From an uncultured Clostridia bacterium (GTDB lineage Bacteria; Bacillota; Clostridia; Christensenellales; CAG-314): a DNA stretch of 51,012 nt. The stretch spans positions 1-51,012 of the forward strand of contig CAKRAM010000064.1 in the NCBI GenBank assembly GCA_934294965.1. The letters run 5' to 3'. How positions within the stretch are numbered: the stretch's first letter is position 1; each line of letters begins with the position of its first letter. Shown here piece after piece: positions 1 through 7,940 of this stretch. The notes under the pieces are model-generated. The model made no database searches. It saw only the letters and a program-made list of their open reading frames with translations, and had not been told where the DNA came from. Position numbers and translations under genes: made by a program.

Positions 1-124
1 ATCCCCTTATCTCCACCAAGCAAAAACGGATTGGAACGAAACTTCCAATCCGTTTTGTTTTTTGCTTCAAATTTGATTTTTGCGGCGTTGCTCACGCATC
101 GCTACGCTCGCTAGGACGCGTTTT
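1..124 (+). repeat. Interspersed repeat copy A, hairpin-bearing
   Basis: Bases 1-102 are identical to 296-397, and bases 21-124 are identical to 19355-19458. The unit contains a 14-bp perfect inverted repeat (23-36 with 43-56, arm AAAACGGATTGGAA, 6-base loop) followed by GTTTTTTG, then a GC-richer tail. The copy is cut by the window edge, so its true left end is unknown. It encodes no convincing protein. The hairpin would terminate transcription on either strand; no mobile-element protein is seen nearby. Confidence 0.9.
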
Positions 125-295
125 GCCGCTATTGCGTGCAAAAACGCTGTGGGGCGTCGCTTCGCTCCTTGCACGCAACGCATAGGTCAGGAGGGCCGCT
201 GCCCGAGCCGCAAAAGCGGTGTAGAGCTAAAAACATATGGTATCTTGCTCCAAAATCGTATGGGCGAGGAAATTTGCCCACGCCTTACGGGCAAT
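103..295. other. Gene-free spacer between repeat copies A and B
   Basis: About 190 bases between the first two repeat copies. It is GC-richer than the repeats and holds short local inverted repeats (for example TTGCCCA near 274 with TGGGCGA near 261). No start codon with a ribosome binding site or family-like reading frame was found. With the flanking copies it gives a roughly 295-base period, which may reflect a tandemly duplicated intergenic element. Confidence 0.5.
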
Positions 296-397
296 ATCCC
301 CTTATCTCCACCAAGCAAAAACGGATTGGAACGAAACTTCCAATCCGTTTTGTTTTTTGCTTCAAATTTGATTTTTGCGGCGTTGCTCACGCATCGC
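296..397 (+). repeat. Interspersed repeat copy B
   Basis: Exact 102-base copy of bases 1-102. It carries the same 14-bp hairpin at 318-331 and 338-351. It lies 22 bases beyond the stop codon of the minus-strand HAD gene. Read on the minus strand, the hairpin is followed by TTTTTG, so here it probably acts as that gene's terminator. Confidence 0.9.
314..357. terminator. Bidirectional intrinsic terminator inside repeat B
   Basis: A 14-bp perfect stem (AAAACGGATTGGAA / TTCCAATCCGTTTT) with a 6-base loop has T-rich sequence on both exits: GTTTTTTG on plus, and GTTTTTGC on minus. It sits directly downstream of the minus-strand HAD gene that ends at 420. Confidence 0.7.
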
Positions 398-419
398 AGA
401 ACCAAGTGTAATGCGTTTT

Positions 420-1412
420 TTAATCGTTAATCTGCTTTATGTAGTTCAAAATTTGGTCAAACGTATCAAAATATTCGTTGCACAGCGCCCGAGTTCCACT
501 GGCGTTGATGTTTCCGCCGCCGAAACCGACGGTGACGTATCCCGCCAAGCGAACGCTGCAAACGCCTGCGCCGCTATCCTCTATGCCCAAAACGTGGTTT
601 CTGCCCGATTCCGCAATGCCCAGTCCAACCGAACAAGTTTCGGCGTACAGCCACGGGTGCGGTTTGGGAGAAAGTTCTCCAAGGGTGCCTACGCAGCCTT
701 TTTTAAGCGGAAATCCTGCCGAAATTATGCTGTCGTAAAAGTCTTTCGGATCGCCCATATTCAGCGTGTCGAATGCCGATTTGATTTCCGGATAGGCTTT
801 TTCGTACAATCCGCTGGTAACCAATCCTATTTTTATGTTCATGCGTTTAAGTTCGGTCAAAAATTCTTTAAGTTTGGGCGACGGTGTAAAAGCGCCTTGC
901 TTTCCTTTGCCGCGCATAATCGCGTCCATTTCCCTGTGAGTATGTTCAAAGTAATATTCGCGCGCTTCTTCCAAGGTCTTTTGCGGACAGTACTTTTCTA
1001 TGCAGTAACTCAAGTGTTCTGAAACGCTATGCCCGGATACGTACGGAATGTCGCTTTTCTCGAGGGTGAAATTGGGATCGTTCAAAAGAGATGCAACCGT
1101 TTGTTGTATTATCCAAATCCAAAATTCTTCGCTGCGCACGCTTGTTCCGTCCAAATCCATCAAAACTGCTTTTATCGGTTTGGCAACGGATACGGGCTTA
1201 ACTTTGTAATACGCCGGATATCCGATTCCGGAAAGTACGTAGGCAATTGTGTAGTCCTTGTAGCAAATAAATTCCACTTTTTTGTCGCCGGTTGCAAACA
1301 CGGAAACAACTCCGTCTTTGCCCGCTTCGTGACAGCCGTCGCTGCACGTCGAGAGTGCAACAAGTCCGCAGTTTTCGTCAAAATCGCCAAGGTCGGGTAC
1401 GTGAATATTCAT
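420..1412 (-). CDS. HAD-superfamily hydrolase, beta-phosphoglucomutase/phosphatase-like
   Basis: A 330-residue protein. The HAD domain starts near residue 80 with the nucleophile motif DLDGT (Asp86, Asp88). It continues through an alpha-helical cap (about 95-190), a motif II VTSG and motif IV GIEDSGAG. Family knowledge predicts phosphate-ester hydrolysis or mutase chemistry on a sugar phosphate; the substrate cannot be read from the sequence. The first 80 residues precede the HAD fold and are unrecognised. The start is the ATG at 1412 because AGGAG lies seven bases before it; an in-frame extension to 1505 lacks a site. It follows the mannosidase gene with 191 bases and a terminator between them. 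Its last 38 codons are duplicated as a remnant at 19505-19619. Confidence 0.85.
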   Translation of the reverse strand: MNIHVPDLGDFDENCGLVALSTCSDGCHEAGKDGVVSVFATGDKKVEFICYKDYTIAYVLSGIGYPAYYKVKPVSVAKPIKAVLMDLDGTSVRSEEFWIWIIQQTVASLLNDPNFTLEKSDIPYVSGHSVSEHLSYCIEKYCPQKTLEEAREYYFEHTHREMDAIMRGKGKQGAFTPSPKLKEFLTELKRMNIKIGLVTSGLYEKAYPEIKSAFDTLNMGDPKDFYDSIISAGFPLKKGCVGTLGELSPKPHPWLYAETCSVGLGIAESGRNHVLGIEDSGAGVCSVRLAGYVTVGFGGGNINASGTRALCNEYFDTFDQILNYIKQIND

Positions 1413-1471
1413 TGAAGTTCTCCTGTTAAACGTGTTTTGTTTGCCGATACCGCTCAAATGCTCGGTAAAGA

Positions 1472-1517
1472 CGGTAAAAATCGAAAATGCCACGGCAAAA
1501 CGCACTGTGGCATTTTC
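1472..1517 (-). terminator. Terminator after the GH38 gene
   Basis: An 11-bp perfect stem, GAAAATGCCAC (1483-1493) with GTGGCATTTTC (1507-1517), is followed on the minus strand by GATTTTTACC. It lies between the mannosidase stop and the HAD start, so HAD expression would need read-through or its own promoter. Confidence 0.75.
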
Positions 1518-1603
1518 TACTAAGGAGGAAAGATAATATGTTATTTGTTGTACGATTTTTGCAAATTTGCCGCCGCGCTTGCCCTAAAATTGGGGCAAAC
1601 AGG

Positions 1604-4435
1604 CTATTTCAATCGCAAAACGAACGTTTCTATCTTCTTTGCGCCCATCGTCATCGACCAAGTGTTGCCGTCAAGAGGCATTTGCTCGATAAACGATTCG
1701 TCCAATTTTACTCGTTCTACGGCAGTTACGGGCAAAATGGTGGATACGGTCAGCGGAAGTGCTTCGTCGGTGGTGTTGTATAAACGAATCGTGATGCCTT
1801 TTCCGTCTTCCGATTGTTTCACTGCCGAAATCATAAATTTCTTTTCGGGCGAAACGGAAACAAAACTTGCGGTAGAAGGAAGTTCTCCCTTCATTGCTAC
1901 GCCCTGAATGGCTTTAAGAGGAACTTTTGCGTCGTAAGCCGCGTTCCATACTTCCGCTTCTACGTAGTTGCCACTGTGAGGATACAAACTGTATTCGTAA
2001 GTAATCTTGCCGAAACTGTGTTGTCCCGTGTACTTGTCCAGTTCTTCCACGTTCATTTTGCCGTTTGCCGTCATATAGGCGCGTTGCGTGCGGATAAGAG
2101 TGATCTTTATCGTGCGATCGGCGTCGTCGTCCACTTCGTATTCTCTAAGTCCTTTGGTCATCACTGCCAAGCCGACTTTTCCGTCCGATACGTCCACAAA
2201 GTTTTGCATAGGTTGGAAGGGCAAAAACTTGTCGAAGTTGTCCTTCGTGTCGCGATGATTGATTGTGCGTCTGGCAACGTCCCATGCGCTTTCCACGTCC
2301 GCCCAATCGGCATTTGCAACTCCGCTGGGGAAGTTTACTACCAGTTTGTGGTCGCGTATTTCGTTGTTCAAAGTGGTTTTTACGCCGAGGTACTTGCTTC
2401 CCTTGGTAAGGGTGAGAGTCGTAGTTATGTGCAAATCCTTAAATTGACGCGTTCTGTCGTCGCCGTTTACGGTTGCTTCGGCGGGAAGGCCCATAGTCAA
2501 GTCTATTTGATAAACGCCTCTAAGAAGGTTGGATTCCTTCATGGTGACGATTGCCGAGCAGCCTAGGCTGGTGTAGACGGCGTTGCGTTTGGGTTGTACC
2601 GAAATGTGCGCCGAACCAACTTCGCCGCTATCGGTGTAGTACATTTGCTTGTACATCGTTCTTCCGCTAACCTTGTCGGTCAGGTCAAACGTACCGTTGG
2701 AGTGGATTTCCACTTTGATAAATTCGTTTTCCAATACGCCGTTATCCCGTGCTATAAGTTTGCGCGAGGAGATTATTTGCGGATCGTATTCCAAATTCGG
2801 TTCGCGGAAACGCAAAGCATAGGTGCTGTATCCGTTTTGAGGCACTTCAACTTCAACCAAAATACGTTTACGGTCGGCGTTGAATTTTATTGCCTTTGTG
2901 TCCATTTCGCGCTCTACGCCAATGGATACGTCGTCGCGGTTAAGTTCGGCGTAAGGCACAACGTTTCCGTTTTCGTCCACGATGTCGTAAAAATCTCCAA
3001 CGCTGTCGGCGCCGCCTAGCCCGATATCAACGGCTTTGCCGCCACCTTTGGGCGTATCGACTACAAGTTCGATAACTTCCTTTCTTGCAAAGGGGAGTGT
3101 GTTGAATATCGTCAAAGTGTGGTCGGTGGTAAGGAAGTGCGCCGCCGTGTCGATTTTTCCGTAAAGAGCAGTGCAACTACGGTTGGAGCATTCTTCCGCA
3201 ACGGTTTTTGCCAAACTGAAGTTGTACAGCATGTCTTCGTGCGCGCGGTCGACGGCTGCTCCGCAAATGCTGTCGTGCGCGTGGCACTTCAACAGGTATT
3301 CCCACGCGCGGGCGATGTTGGTGCGAGGATATTCGTTGCCGAAAGCCATTGCGTAACTGCAAAGCGGTTCGGCGATGTTTATCATGTTGTTTTCGCAATC
3401 GTCGTTTAACAGTTTAATCTTTATGCGACTGCTGTGCGTTGCGCCCAAAAGTGCGTTGAAGTTGTTGTACTCCATCGTGGTGTAGCGTAATTCGCCGTGA
3501 TGAACGGCTTTTTTGTAGTCCTTTTCGGCTTTGATTTCAGCCATGTATTCGTCCAACGAACACTGCTGTATTTGCACGTCCGGATAAATCTTGTTCATAT
3601 CGTTTATCAGTTCGGGCAAATATTTGTAGGGTTCGTCGTTGTCTTCCATATTAAGAGCCAACACGTGGTCGCCAATGGCATACGGTTCGGCTTGGCGGAG
3701 CAAATTATCCAACGCGCGCTTTTGCACGGCTGAGTCGTGAATGTAGTCGAAATCCTCGTGAAGAAGCGTAAACGACTTTTCATAGGAGTACGTGTCCGCC
3801 ATATGTACGGGTATTTGCGAGCGGTCGTAGGTGTAAGTCAGGTCTTTTTCGCCCTTTCCCAAAACCGCAGGACCGTGAACATAGAAGAACCAGTTTGTGC
3901 GCGTAACTTCGTCGAACGTGCGCAACGTGTCAATTTCCGAGCCGTCCGCGCCTTGCCACACAAACAGCGGGGTAAGCACGTGCTTGTTTGTTCCGCGGTA
4001 GAAAATTGCATCGGTAATGCCGAATCCGCGATAGAGTTGTGGCAATTGGCTGGGTTGTCCGTAGCTTGTGGCCGTGTATCCGGATTTCATCCCTCCGCCC
4101 AATTCTTCCGCCATTTTGTGACCTTTAAGCAGGTTGCGTATCAAACTTTCCGGAGCAACCGTGTTTGTTTCCGGCAGGGTGTACCAGTTAACCACAAACA
4201 TTCTTTTGGCTTTCACAAGGTCGATTATGCGTTGTTTGTTTTCGGGACGAATTGTCAGGTAGTCTTCTATTACGATAGTGCCTCCGTCCACGCAAAAACA
4301 TTTGTAGGTCGGTTTGGTTTCCAACAAATTTATAATGTTGTCCATCAAGTCCACAAGGCGAAGTTTGCTTTGTTCGGCAGTGTGTCTCCATTCTCTGTCC
4401 CAGTGTGTTCCGTTGATTAGGTGAATTTTCTTCAT
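1604..4435 (-). CDS. GH38 alpha-mannosidase-like protein with altered nucleophile site
   Basis: A 943-residue protein without signal peptide, so cytoplasmic. The N-terminal GH38 catalytic domain opens with the zinc-site motif THWDREW, and a later HAHDSICG gives another zinc ligand His. The C-terminal half is the beta-sandwich region of GH38. Family members release alpha-mannose from oligosaccharides. At the place where bacterial GH38 enzymes usually carry the Asp nucleophile (a PDSFGQ-type motif), this one reads ATSYGQPSQLPQ, so the position is Thr; I checked the codons. It may be inactive, use different chemistry, or belong to a variant subfamily. The start is the ATG at 4435 after GAGGT; an upstream in-frame ATG at 4474 overlaps the promoter and operator. 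Divergent from the GxGYxYP gene and probably repressed by the nearby LacI protein. Confidence 0.9.
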   Translation of the reverse strand: MKKIHLINGTHWDREWRHTAEQSKLRLVDLMDNIINLLETKPTYKCFCVDGGTIVIEDYLTIRPENKQRIIDLVKAKRMFVVNWYTLPETNTVAPESLIRNLLKGHKMAEELGGGMKSGYTATSYGQPSQLPQLYRGFGITDAIFYRGTNKHVLTPLFVWQGADGSEIDTLRTFDEVTRTNWFFYVHGPAVLGKGEKDLTYTYDRSQIPVHMADTYSYEKSFTLLHEDFDYIHDSAVQKRALDNLLRQAEPYAIGDHVLALNMEDNDEPYKYLPELINDMNKIYPDVQIQQCSLDEYMAEIKAEKDYKKAVHHGELRYTTMEYNNFNALLGATHSSRIKIKLLNDDCENNMINIAEPLCSYAMAFGNEYPRTNIARAWEYLLKCHAHDSICGAAVDRAHEDMLYNFSLAKTVAEECSNRSCTALYGKIDTAAHFLTTDHTLTIFNTLPFARKEVIELVVDTPKGGGKAVDIGLGGADSVGDFYDIVDENGNVVPYAELNRDDVSIGVEREMDTKAIKFNADRKRILVEVEVPQNGYSTYALRFREPNLEYDPQIISSRKLIARDNGVLENEFIKVEIHSNGTFDLTDKVSGRTMYKQMYYTDSGEVGSAHISVQPKRNAVYTSLGCSAIVTMKESNLLRGVYQIDLTMGLPAEATVNGDDRTRQFKDLHITTTLTLTKGSKYLGVKTTLNNEIRDHKLVVNFPSGVANADWADVESAWDVARRTINHRDTKDNFDKFLPFQPMQNFVDVSDGKVGLAVMTKGLREYEVDDDADRTIKITLIRTQRAYMTANGKMNVEELDKYTGQHSFGKITYEYSLYPHSGNYVEAEVWNAAYDAKVPLKAIQGVAMKGELPSTASFVSVSPEKKFMISAVKQSEDGKGITIRLYNTTDEALPLTVSTILPVTAVERVKLDESFIEQMPLDGNTWSMTMGAKKIETFVLRLK

Positions 4436-4453
4436 AAATACCTCAAAAAAATG

Positions 4454-4468
4454 GAAAAACCGTTTTTC
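4454..4468. promoter_or_regulatory. LacI-type operator O1
   Basis: GAAAAACCGTTTTTC is a perfect 7-1-7 palindrome. It begins seven bases past the -10 box of the minus-strand mannosidase promoter, a position where a bound repressor blocks initiation. It shares the CG-centred A/T-arm pattern with four other sites in the locus. Confidence 0.75.
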
Positions 4469-4475
4469 TGACACT

Positions 4476-4504
4476 ATGATACCACAGGAATTTTCACTTG
4501 TAAA
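4476..4504 (-). promoter_or_regulatory. Promoter of the GH38 gene
   Basis: Read on the minus strand: -35 TTTACA (plus 4499-4504), 17-base spacer, -10 TATCAT (plus 4476-4481). Operator O1 lies in the initiation region and O2 just upstream of the -35 box. Confidence 0.7.
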
Positions 4505-4507
4505 GAG

Positions 4508-4522
4508 GAAAAACCGATTTTC
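4508..4522. promoter_or_regulatory. LacI-type operator O2
   Basis: GAAAAACCGATTTTC matches O1 at all but one base. It lies between the two divergent promoters, three bases upstream of the minus -35 box and 27 bases upstream of the plus -35 box, so it could serve cooperative binding or looping with O1 and O3. Confidence 0.65.
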
Positions 4523-4549
4523 TTTGCGATATTTTTATTGGAAAAGGCA

Positions 4550-4578
4550 TTTACAATCGGCAATTCTTATGTTAAAAT
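4550..4578 (+). promoter_or_regulatory. Promoter of the first GxGYxYP gene
   Basis: -35 TTTACA (4550-4555), 17-base spacer, -10 TAAAAT (4573-4578). Operator O3 begins five bases later and the coding start follows at 4612. Confidence 0.75.
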
Positions 4579-4583
4579 GTCTC

Positions 4584-4598
4584 GAAAACCGTTTTTTT
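4584..4598. promoter_or_regulatory. LacI-type operator O3
   Basis: GAAAACCGTTTTTTT. It has the same CG centre with A-rich left and T-rich right arms, and it lies over the expected transcription start of the plus-strand promoter. It is less symmetric than O1. Confidence 0.6.
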
Positions 4599-4611
4599 TG
4601 GGAGGCCGGTT

Positions 4612-6093
4612 ATGGTGTACGTTCTTAATTTTGCTGATATGACGGACGAGGAACGCGCCGTTGCGGTGTGTTTGCAGGGCATTGTTAACCGTTCTCGTAA
4701 ATGTTTGCTAATTGACGCGGACAACTATGTTTCTTACGTTTCGGGCGTCGAAAAAATCTCGATAGACGTTTATTCCGCAACTCAAAAGTTCCTCGGTTTG
4801 CTAAACGGAATGGCAGTGTATAAGTTGGATTGTCACGACGTGGGCATAAACATGGCTGCAACGTACGCCGCGGCAACCGATGCACTGGGCGTGCCGGACG
4901 TGCTTGTTTCCAAATTTGCGGATTTGGGCTTGTCCGTGAACGTTGATTTGAGAGAAATCGACGGTAGCAACGCCGAGCGCCAACGCAAGGTGTTTGACCT
5001 GTGCTACGACAAACTGAACAAAAACGGGCTGATTCATCAAGTCGTCAACGGAAACAACTTTCATATAAGGTTGCGCGATTTGGGCATATGCAATCGTTGG
5101 GCGTGCGTATACACGGGTGAAAGTGAGGGAGATAGGGCGTTTAGACAGTATGTCCTGTCAAAATTGAACAAAAACATTCCCGTCTACGGCTGGAACGACG
5201 ACGAAATTGCATTCATAAAGGATATTTCGCAATTCGGCGATTACGCATTGCCTTCCGATTGGTCGCTCAATCATAGTTTTTTCGGCAAGTCGGATACTTC
5301 GCTTAAACAAAAACTGCACGGTAACGCAAGTCGCGTGCCGTCAAACAAGCACTATGTGGCGTTGGTGGTTTCGGACGGCGACAACATTCAGTGGCTTGAA
5401 CGAGATTTTGCCGTAACAAGCAGTTACGGGCAACGACTGGAAACGGATTGCAGTTATAAAATGAGTTGGACGTTTTCTCCGTCGTTGGTTTCGGTTTGTC
5501 CTGCCGGGGCAAAGTATATCGTCGATCGCGCCAAGGCGGACTACTTCATTTCCGGCGTGTCCGGCATCGGATATGCAAACTGCCTTTCCTATCCGAGAAA
5601 GTATCTTGACGAGTTTGCAATGCAAACGGCAATCGCGATGGCAAAGTCGGATTTATCTGTATTGTGCATGTTGGATAACGTTGCCGAAACGGCGGACGAG
5701 AAAAGCGTTGTCGATAGGTTGCATTGTTTCACAAAGTTTGATACCATAAAGGGAGGCATTTGGGAATTGGATCCCGACCGCTACGGTAGCGGACAGGGCA
5801 AAGTGTGGTGGTCGGACGGAAAACCGTTCGTTTCGGTCAGGTTCACTTTGTGGTATCCCACCTGCAACATGGCAGACGTAACAACCGATTGGTTGGACGA
5901 AATTGCCGCAAAGGTCAATTCTATGCCGATTGCGCCCGGTAGCGAGTGCGGGTACAGCGTGGTGAACGTTCACCCCTGGACGATGAATCAACAAAGCGTG
6001 GACTACTTCGTTTCCAAGTTGGACAAATCCAAGGTGGAACTTGTCTATGCCGACGAGTTGATTGAACTGATGAAGAAAAACGTTCGTCGCTAG
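4612..6093 (+). CDS. GxGYxYP-family putative glycoside hydrolase, no signal peptide
   Basis: A 493-residue protein with GGGAGG seven bases before its ATG. The N-terminal part has the QGIVNR segment typical of the GxGYxYP N-terminal domain. The C-terminal domain has SDGDN (254-258), the variant motif GIGYANCLSYP (318-328), KGGIWE, GKPFVSVR and VNVHPW near the end. These blocks recur in the two lipoproteins at 14252 and 17465, so the three are paralogues. The family is a putative glycoside hydrolase named from its motif; I know of no assigned reaction. No signal peptide or lipobox is visible, so it should act in the cytosol, unlike its paralogues, perhaps on imported oligosaccharide. Its operator-bearing promoter is shared back to back with the GH38 gene. 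Confidence 0.85.
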   Translation: MVYVLNFADMTDEERAVAVCLQGIVNRSRKCLLIDADNYVSYVSGVEKISIDVYSATQKFLGLLNGMAVYKLDCHDVGINMAATYAAATDALGVPDVLVSKFADLGLSVNVDLREIDGSNAERQRKVFDLCYDKLNKNGLIHQVVNGNNFHIRLRDLGICNRWACVYTGESEGDRAFRQYVLSKLNKNIPVYGWNDDEIAFIKDISQFGDYALPSDWSLNHSFFGKSDTSLKQKLHGNASRVPSNKHYVALVVSDGDNIQWLERDFAVTSSYGQRLETDCSYKMSWTFSPSLVSVCPAGAKYIVDRAKADYFISGVSGIGYANCLSYPRKYLDEFAMQTAIAMAKSDLSVLCMLDNVAETADEKSVVDRLHCFTKFDTIKGGIWELDPDRYGSGQGKVWWSDGKPFVSVRFTLWYPTCNMADVTTDWLDEIAAKVNSMPIAPGSECGYSVVNVHPWTMNQQSVDYFVSKLDKSKVELVYADELIELMKKNVRR

Positions 6094-6151
6094 CGGCTGC
6101 ATGCATGTGACCAAACGCGGCTGGTTTGTTGTTAAAATTGTTACTATTTCT

Positions 6152-6180
6152 TTGCGTTTTGCGCGTTATGCAACTATGTT
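6152..6180 (+). promoter_or_regulatory. Possible lacI-family gene promoter
   Basis: TTGCGT (6152-6157), 17-base spacer, TATGTT (6175-6180), 84 bases before the TTG start. It is a moderate match only. No good copy of the operator palindrome overlaps it, so autoregulation is not evident. Confidence 0.4.
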
Positions 6181-6264
6181 TGCGTAAAACGGCAACCGAA
6201 AATCGCGGAAAAACCGAGCGATGTGGCAGTGAACGCAAAGTTGAAAAGGAGAGGAGATAAAATT

Positions 6265-7251
6265 TTGGTAAAAATTACGGACGTTGCGGCAAAAGCAGGC
6301 GTCGCAAAATCTACTGTATCTAACGTTCTTACCGGGCGTAAATTCGTAAGCGAAGAACTCCGCGAAAAGGTGCTTCAAGCGTGCAAGGAATTGGACTTTC
6401 AGCCCAACTTTTGCGCATCCGGCTTGTCCGGCGGAAGCACTCACATTGTTGCATTGGTAATGGAAGCCACGCCGGATATCGACGTATATCCGTTTTATAA
6501 AGATTTGCTTTTAAGTTGCATGCGCACGGCTTCGACTTTGGGATATTCGTTGCTTGTGTACTACGATAGCGACAAAACCAAACTTATGCAAACGCTCAGG
6601 CACGGGCGAGCGCCGATAGACGGAGCAATTTTGCTCACGCCCGACGTGGACGACGAACGTTTGTCGGAAATGGAAAACAATCGCACTCATTGTGTGGTTA
6701 TAGGGCGTCCCACCGATTCTTCGTTGGGCTACGTGGACATAGACAACAAAAAGTTGATTATAGACGTGTGTCGAAAGTTGATTGCCGAATACGGCAAGGA
6801 CATATATTTGCTCAACAGCGGCAGCAGCCTTACCATTTCGCAAGACCGCGCTTCGGGATTTTACGAAATATGCTCCGAATGCGGCATCGACGGAAGTCAA
6901 AGAGTGTTTTTTAGCGAAAGCAGCAGCGAAGAATACGGACTTGCCTTAGCCAAAAAAGTGGTAAAGGCGAACAGTGTGTTTATCACGGCAAACGAAGGAT
7001 TGGCAAAAGGCGTTTATGCCGCGGTGGAACAGGCGGGATTGCAAGTCGGCAAGGACGTGGGCGTGTTTGCGCTCGGACGCAGTATCGAACACGGACACTT
7101 CGATCCGAAGTTGAGCTACGCAAAGCAAAACTACGCCGAAATAGGACGAATAGCGGTGGAGTCCCTAATCAAAGAAATCAAAAACGGAAACAAATCTCAC
7201 ACGCTTGTGGATAGTGACGTCGTTTTCCGCAATTCGACAAGCAAACAATAG
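6265..7251 (+). CDS. LacI/GalR-family transcriptional regulator
   Basis: A 328-residue repressor. The N-terminal helix-turn-helix is classical (ITDVAAKAGVAKSTVSNVL, with hinge region by residue 50). The remainder is a periplasmic-binding-protein-like sugar sensor domain. I place the start at TTG 6265: AGGAGAGGAG ends nine bases before it and LacI proteins begin with VKITDVA; the upstream ATG at 6223 would add 14 unlikely residues. It lies between its candidate targets. CG-centred palindromes of the kind this family binds occur at the GH38/GxGYxYP divergent promoters and ahead of the large lipoprotein. The inducer is presumably a sugar from the target glycan, which cannot be named from sequence. 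Confidence 0.93.
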   Translation: MVKITDVAAKAGVAKSTVSNVLTGRKFVSEELREKVLQACKELDFQPNFCASGLSGGSTHIVALVMEATPDIDVYPFYKDLLLSCMRTASTLGYSLLVYYDSDKTKLMQTLRHGRAPIDGAILLTPDVDDERLSEMENNRTHCVVIGRPTDSSLGYVDIDNKKLIIDVCRKLIAEYGKDIYLLNSGSSLTISQDRASGFYEICSECGIDGSQRVFFSESSSEEYGLALAKKVVKANSVFITANEGLAKGVYAAVEQAGLQVGKDVGVFALGRSIEHGHFDPKLSYAKQNYAEIGRIAVESLIKEIKNGNKSHTLVDSDVVFRNSTSKQ

Positions 7252-7554
7252 TTTATTCAACATCGGTACATATTACAAAATTTAAGCATTTGTTCTTTGA
7301 GGAAACGCCTTGTTTGAGCAAATGCTTTTTGTTTGCCGCAAAATTTGACCGCACGGCGCACGCAATTATTATCGTAGAGCAGTTTTAATTATCGTTAAGC
7401 AATACAAAATAGCAAAGTATTCTTTGCAAAATGGCAAGTCCTGGGAGTATTATGAGCGTTGCCAATCAAGGCGACAGCGTAACGTTTTTGTAAAGGTAGA
7501 TGGCTCGCTTGTAAACATTTGTAAAAAAAACATACAAAAATTTCAAAATGGGTA
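7252..7554. other. Gene-free region after the regulator
   Basis: It holds the regulator's terminator at its left end, then AT-rich sequence with only short inverted repeats (for example near 7412-7427 and 7458-7476). A minus-strand frame here has neither a binding site nor protein-like composition. I see no gene. Confidence 0.6.
7284..7332 (+). terminator. Terminator of the LacI-family gene
   Basis: A 12-bp stem, AAGCATTTGTTC (7284-7295) with GAGCAAATGCTT (7316-7327, one G-T pair), is followed by a run of T. It separates the regulator from the promoter at 7555. Confidence 0.8.
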
Positions 7555-7583
7555 TTGACAATGCCAAATCGGGATGATAAAAT
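7555..7583 (+). promoter_or_regulatory. Strong promoter of the lipoprotein/transporter string
   Basis: Consensus -35 TTGACA (7555-7560), 17-base spacer, -10 TAAAAT (7578-7583). The operator at 7587 begins three bases on. It predicts a leader of about 350 bases before the ATG at 7941. Confidence 0.85.
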
Positions 7584-7586
7584 GTA

Positions 7587-7601
7587 GAAAAACGGTTTTT
7601 T
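7587..7601. promoter_or_regulatory. LacI-type operator O4
   Basis: GAAAAACGGTTTTTT over the expected transcription start. It has the same CG centre and arms as O1-O3 and the same placement relative to the -10 box, which links this transcription unit to the GH38/GxGYxYP pair. Confidence 0.75.
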
Positions 7602-7693
7602 GGCGAGCCAAAAGGAAAATCGCGAATACTTTGTTAAACAAAAGATGGGTTGACCAAACGGGGTAGTCAAATAACCGTAGTTTTTAACATTGT

Positions 7694-7711
7694 CAGAAAA
7701 TCGTTTTTCTG
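7694..7711. promoter_or_regulatory. LacI-type operator O5 in the leader
   Basis: CAGAAAATCGTTTTTCTG, a palindrome with 7-base arms, lies about 107 bases downstream of O4. It could pair with O4 through looping or act as a roadblock. Leader sequence from 7712 to 7940 otherwise shows no clear riboswitch or attenuator. Confidence 0.65.
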
Positions 7712-7940
7712 GATAATTCCGCCGTGCGAAGATTCGATTTTAATCAAGTCGAACCGTTCGCTCGGTTTGCGTGCGTTTATTCGGTTTTGTTTGTTTTATT
7801 CACTTTGCAAACAAACCGTTTCGGACGGCAAGCGGTGCGCGTAGCCGTTGGTATACTGAATACTATGGCGATATTCGCCGTAAGATTGCGGAAAAATCCG
7901 TAAAATATAAAAAACAAAATAAAAATACAAGGAGGCTGTA

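Noticed and set aside
1..397. Repeat pair considered as a CRISPR array or insertion sequence
   Set aside because: Only two local copies of about 100 bases with a 193-base spacer, no cas or transposase gene, and a third distant copy. It is an intergenic repeat.
375..1022. A 215-codon plus frame over the HAD gene
   Set aside because: It is antisense to a gene with DLDGT and GIEDSGAG motifs and begins inside the repeat.
1521..1783. Strong AAGGAGG-type site followed by ATG 1539 on the plus strand
   Set aside because: The frame runs antisense into the end of the GH38 gene, its composition is not protein-like and no promoter is evident. The purine-rich site is probably chance.
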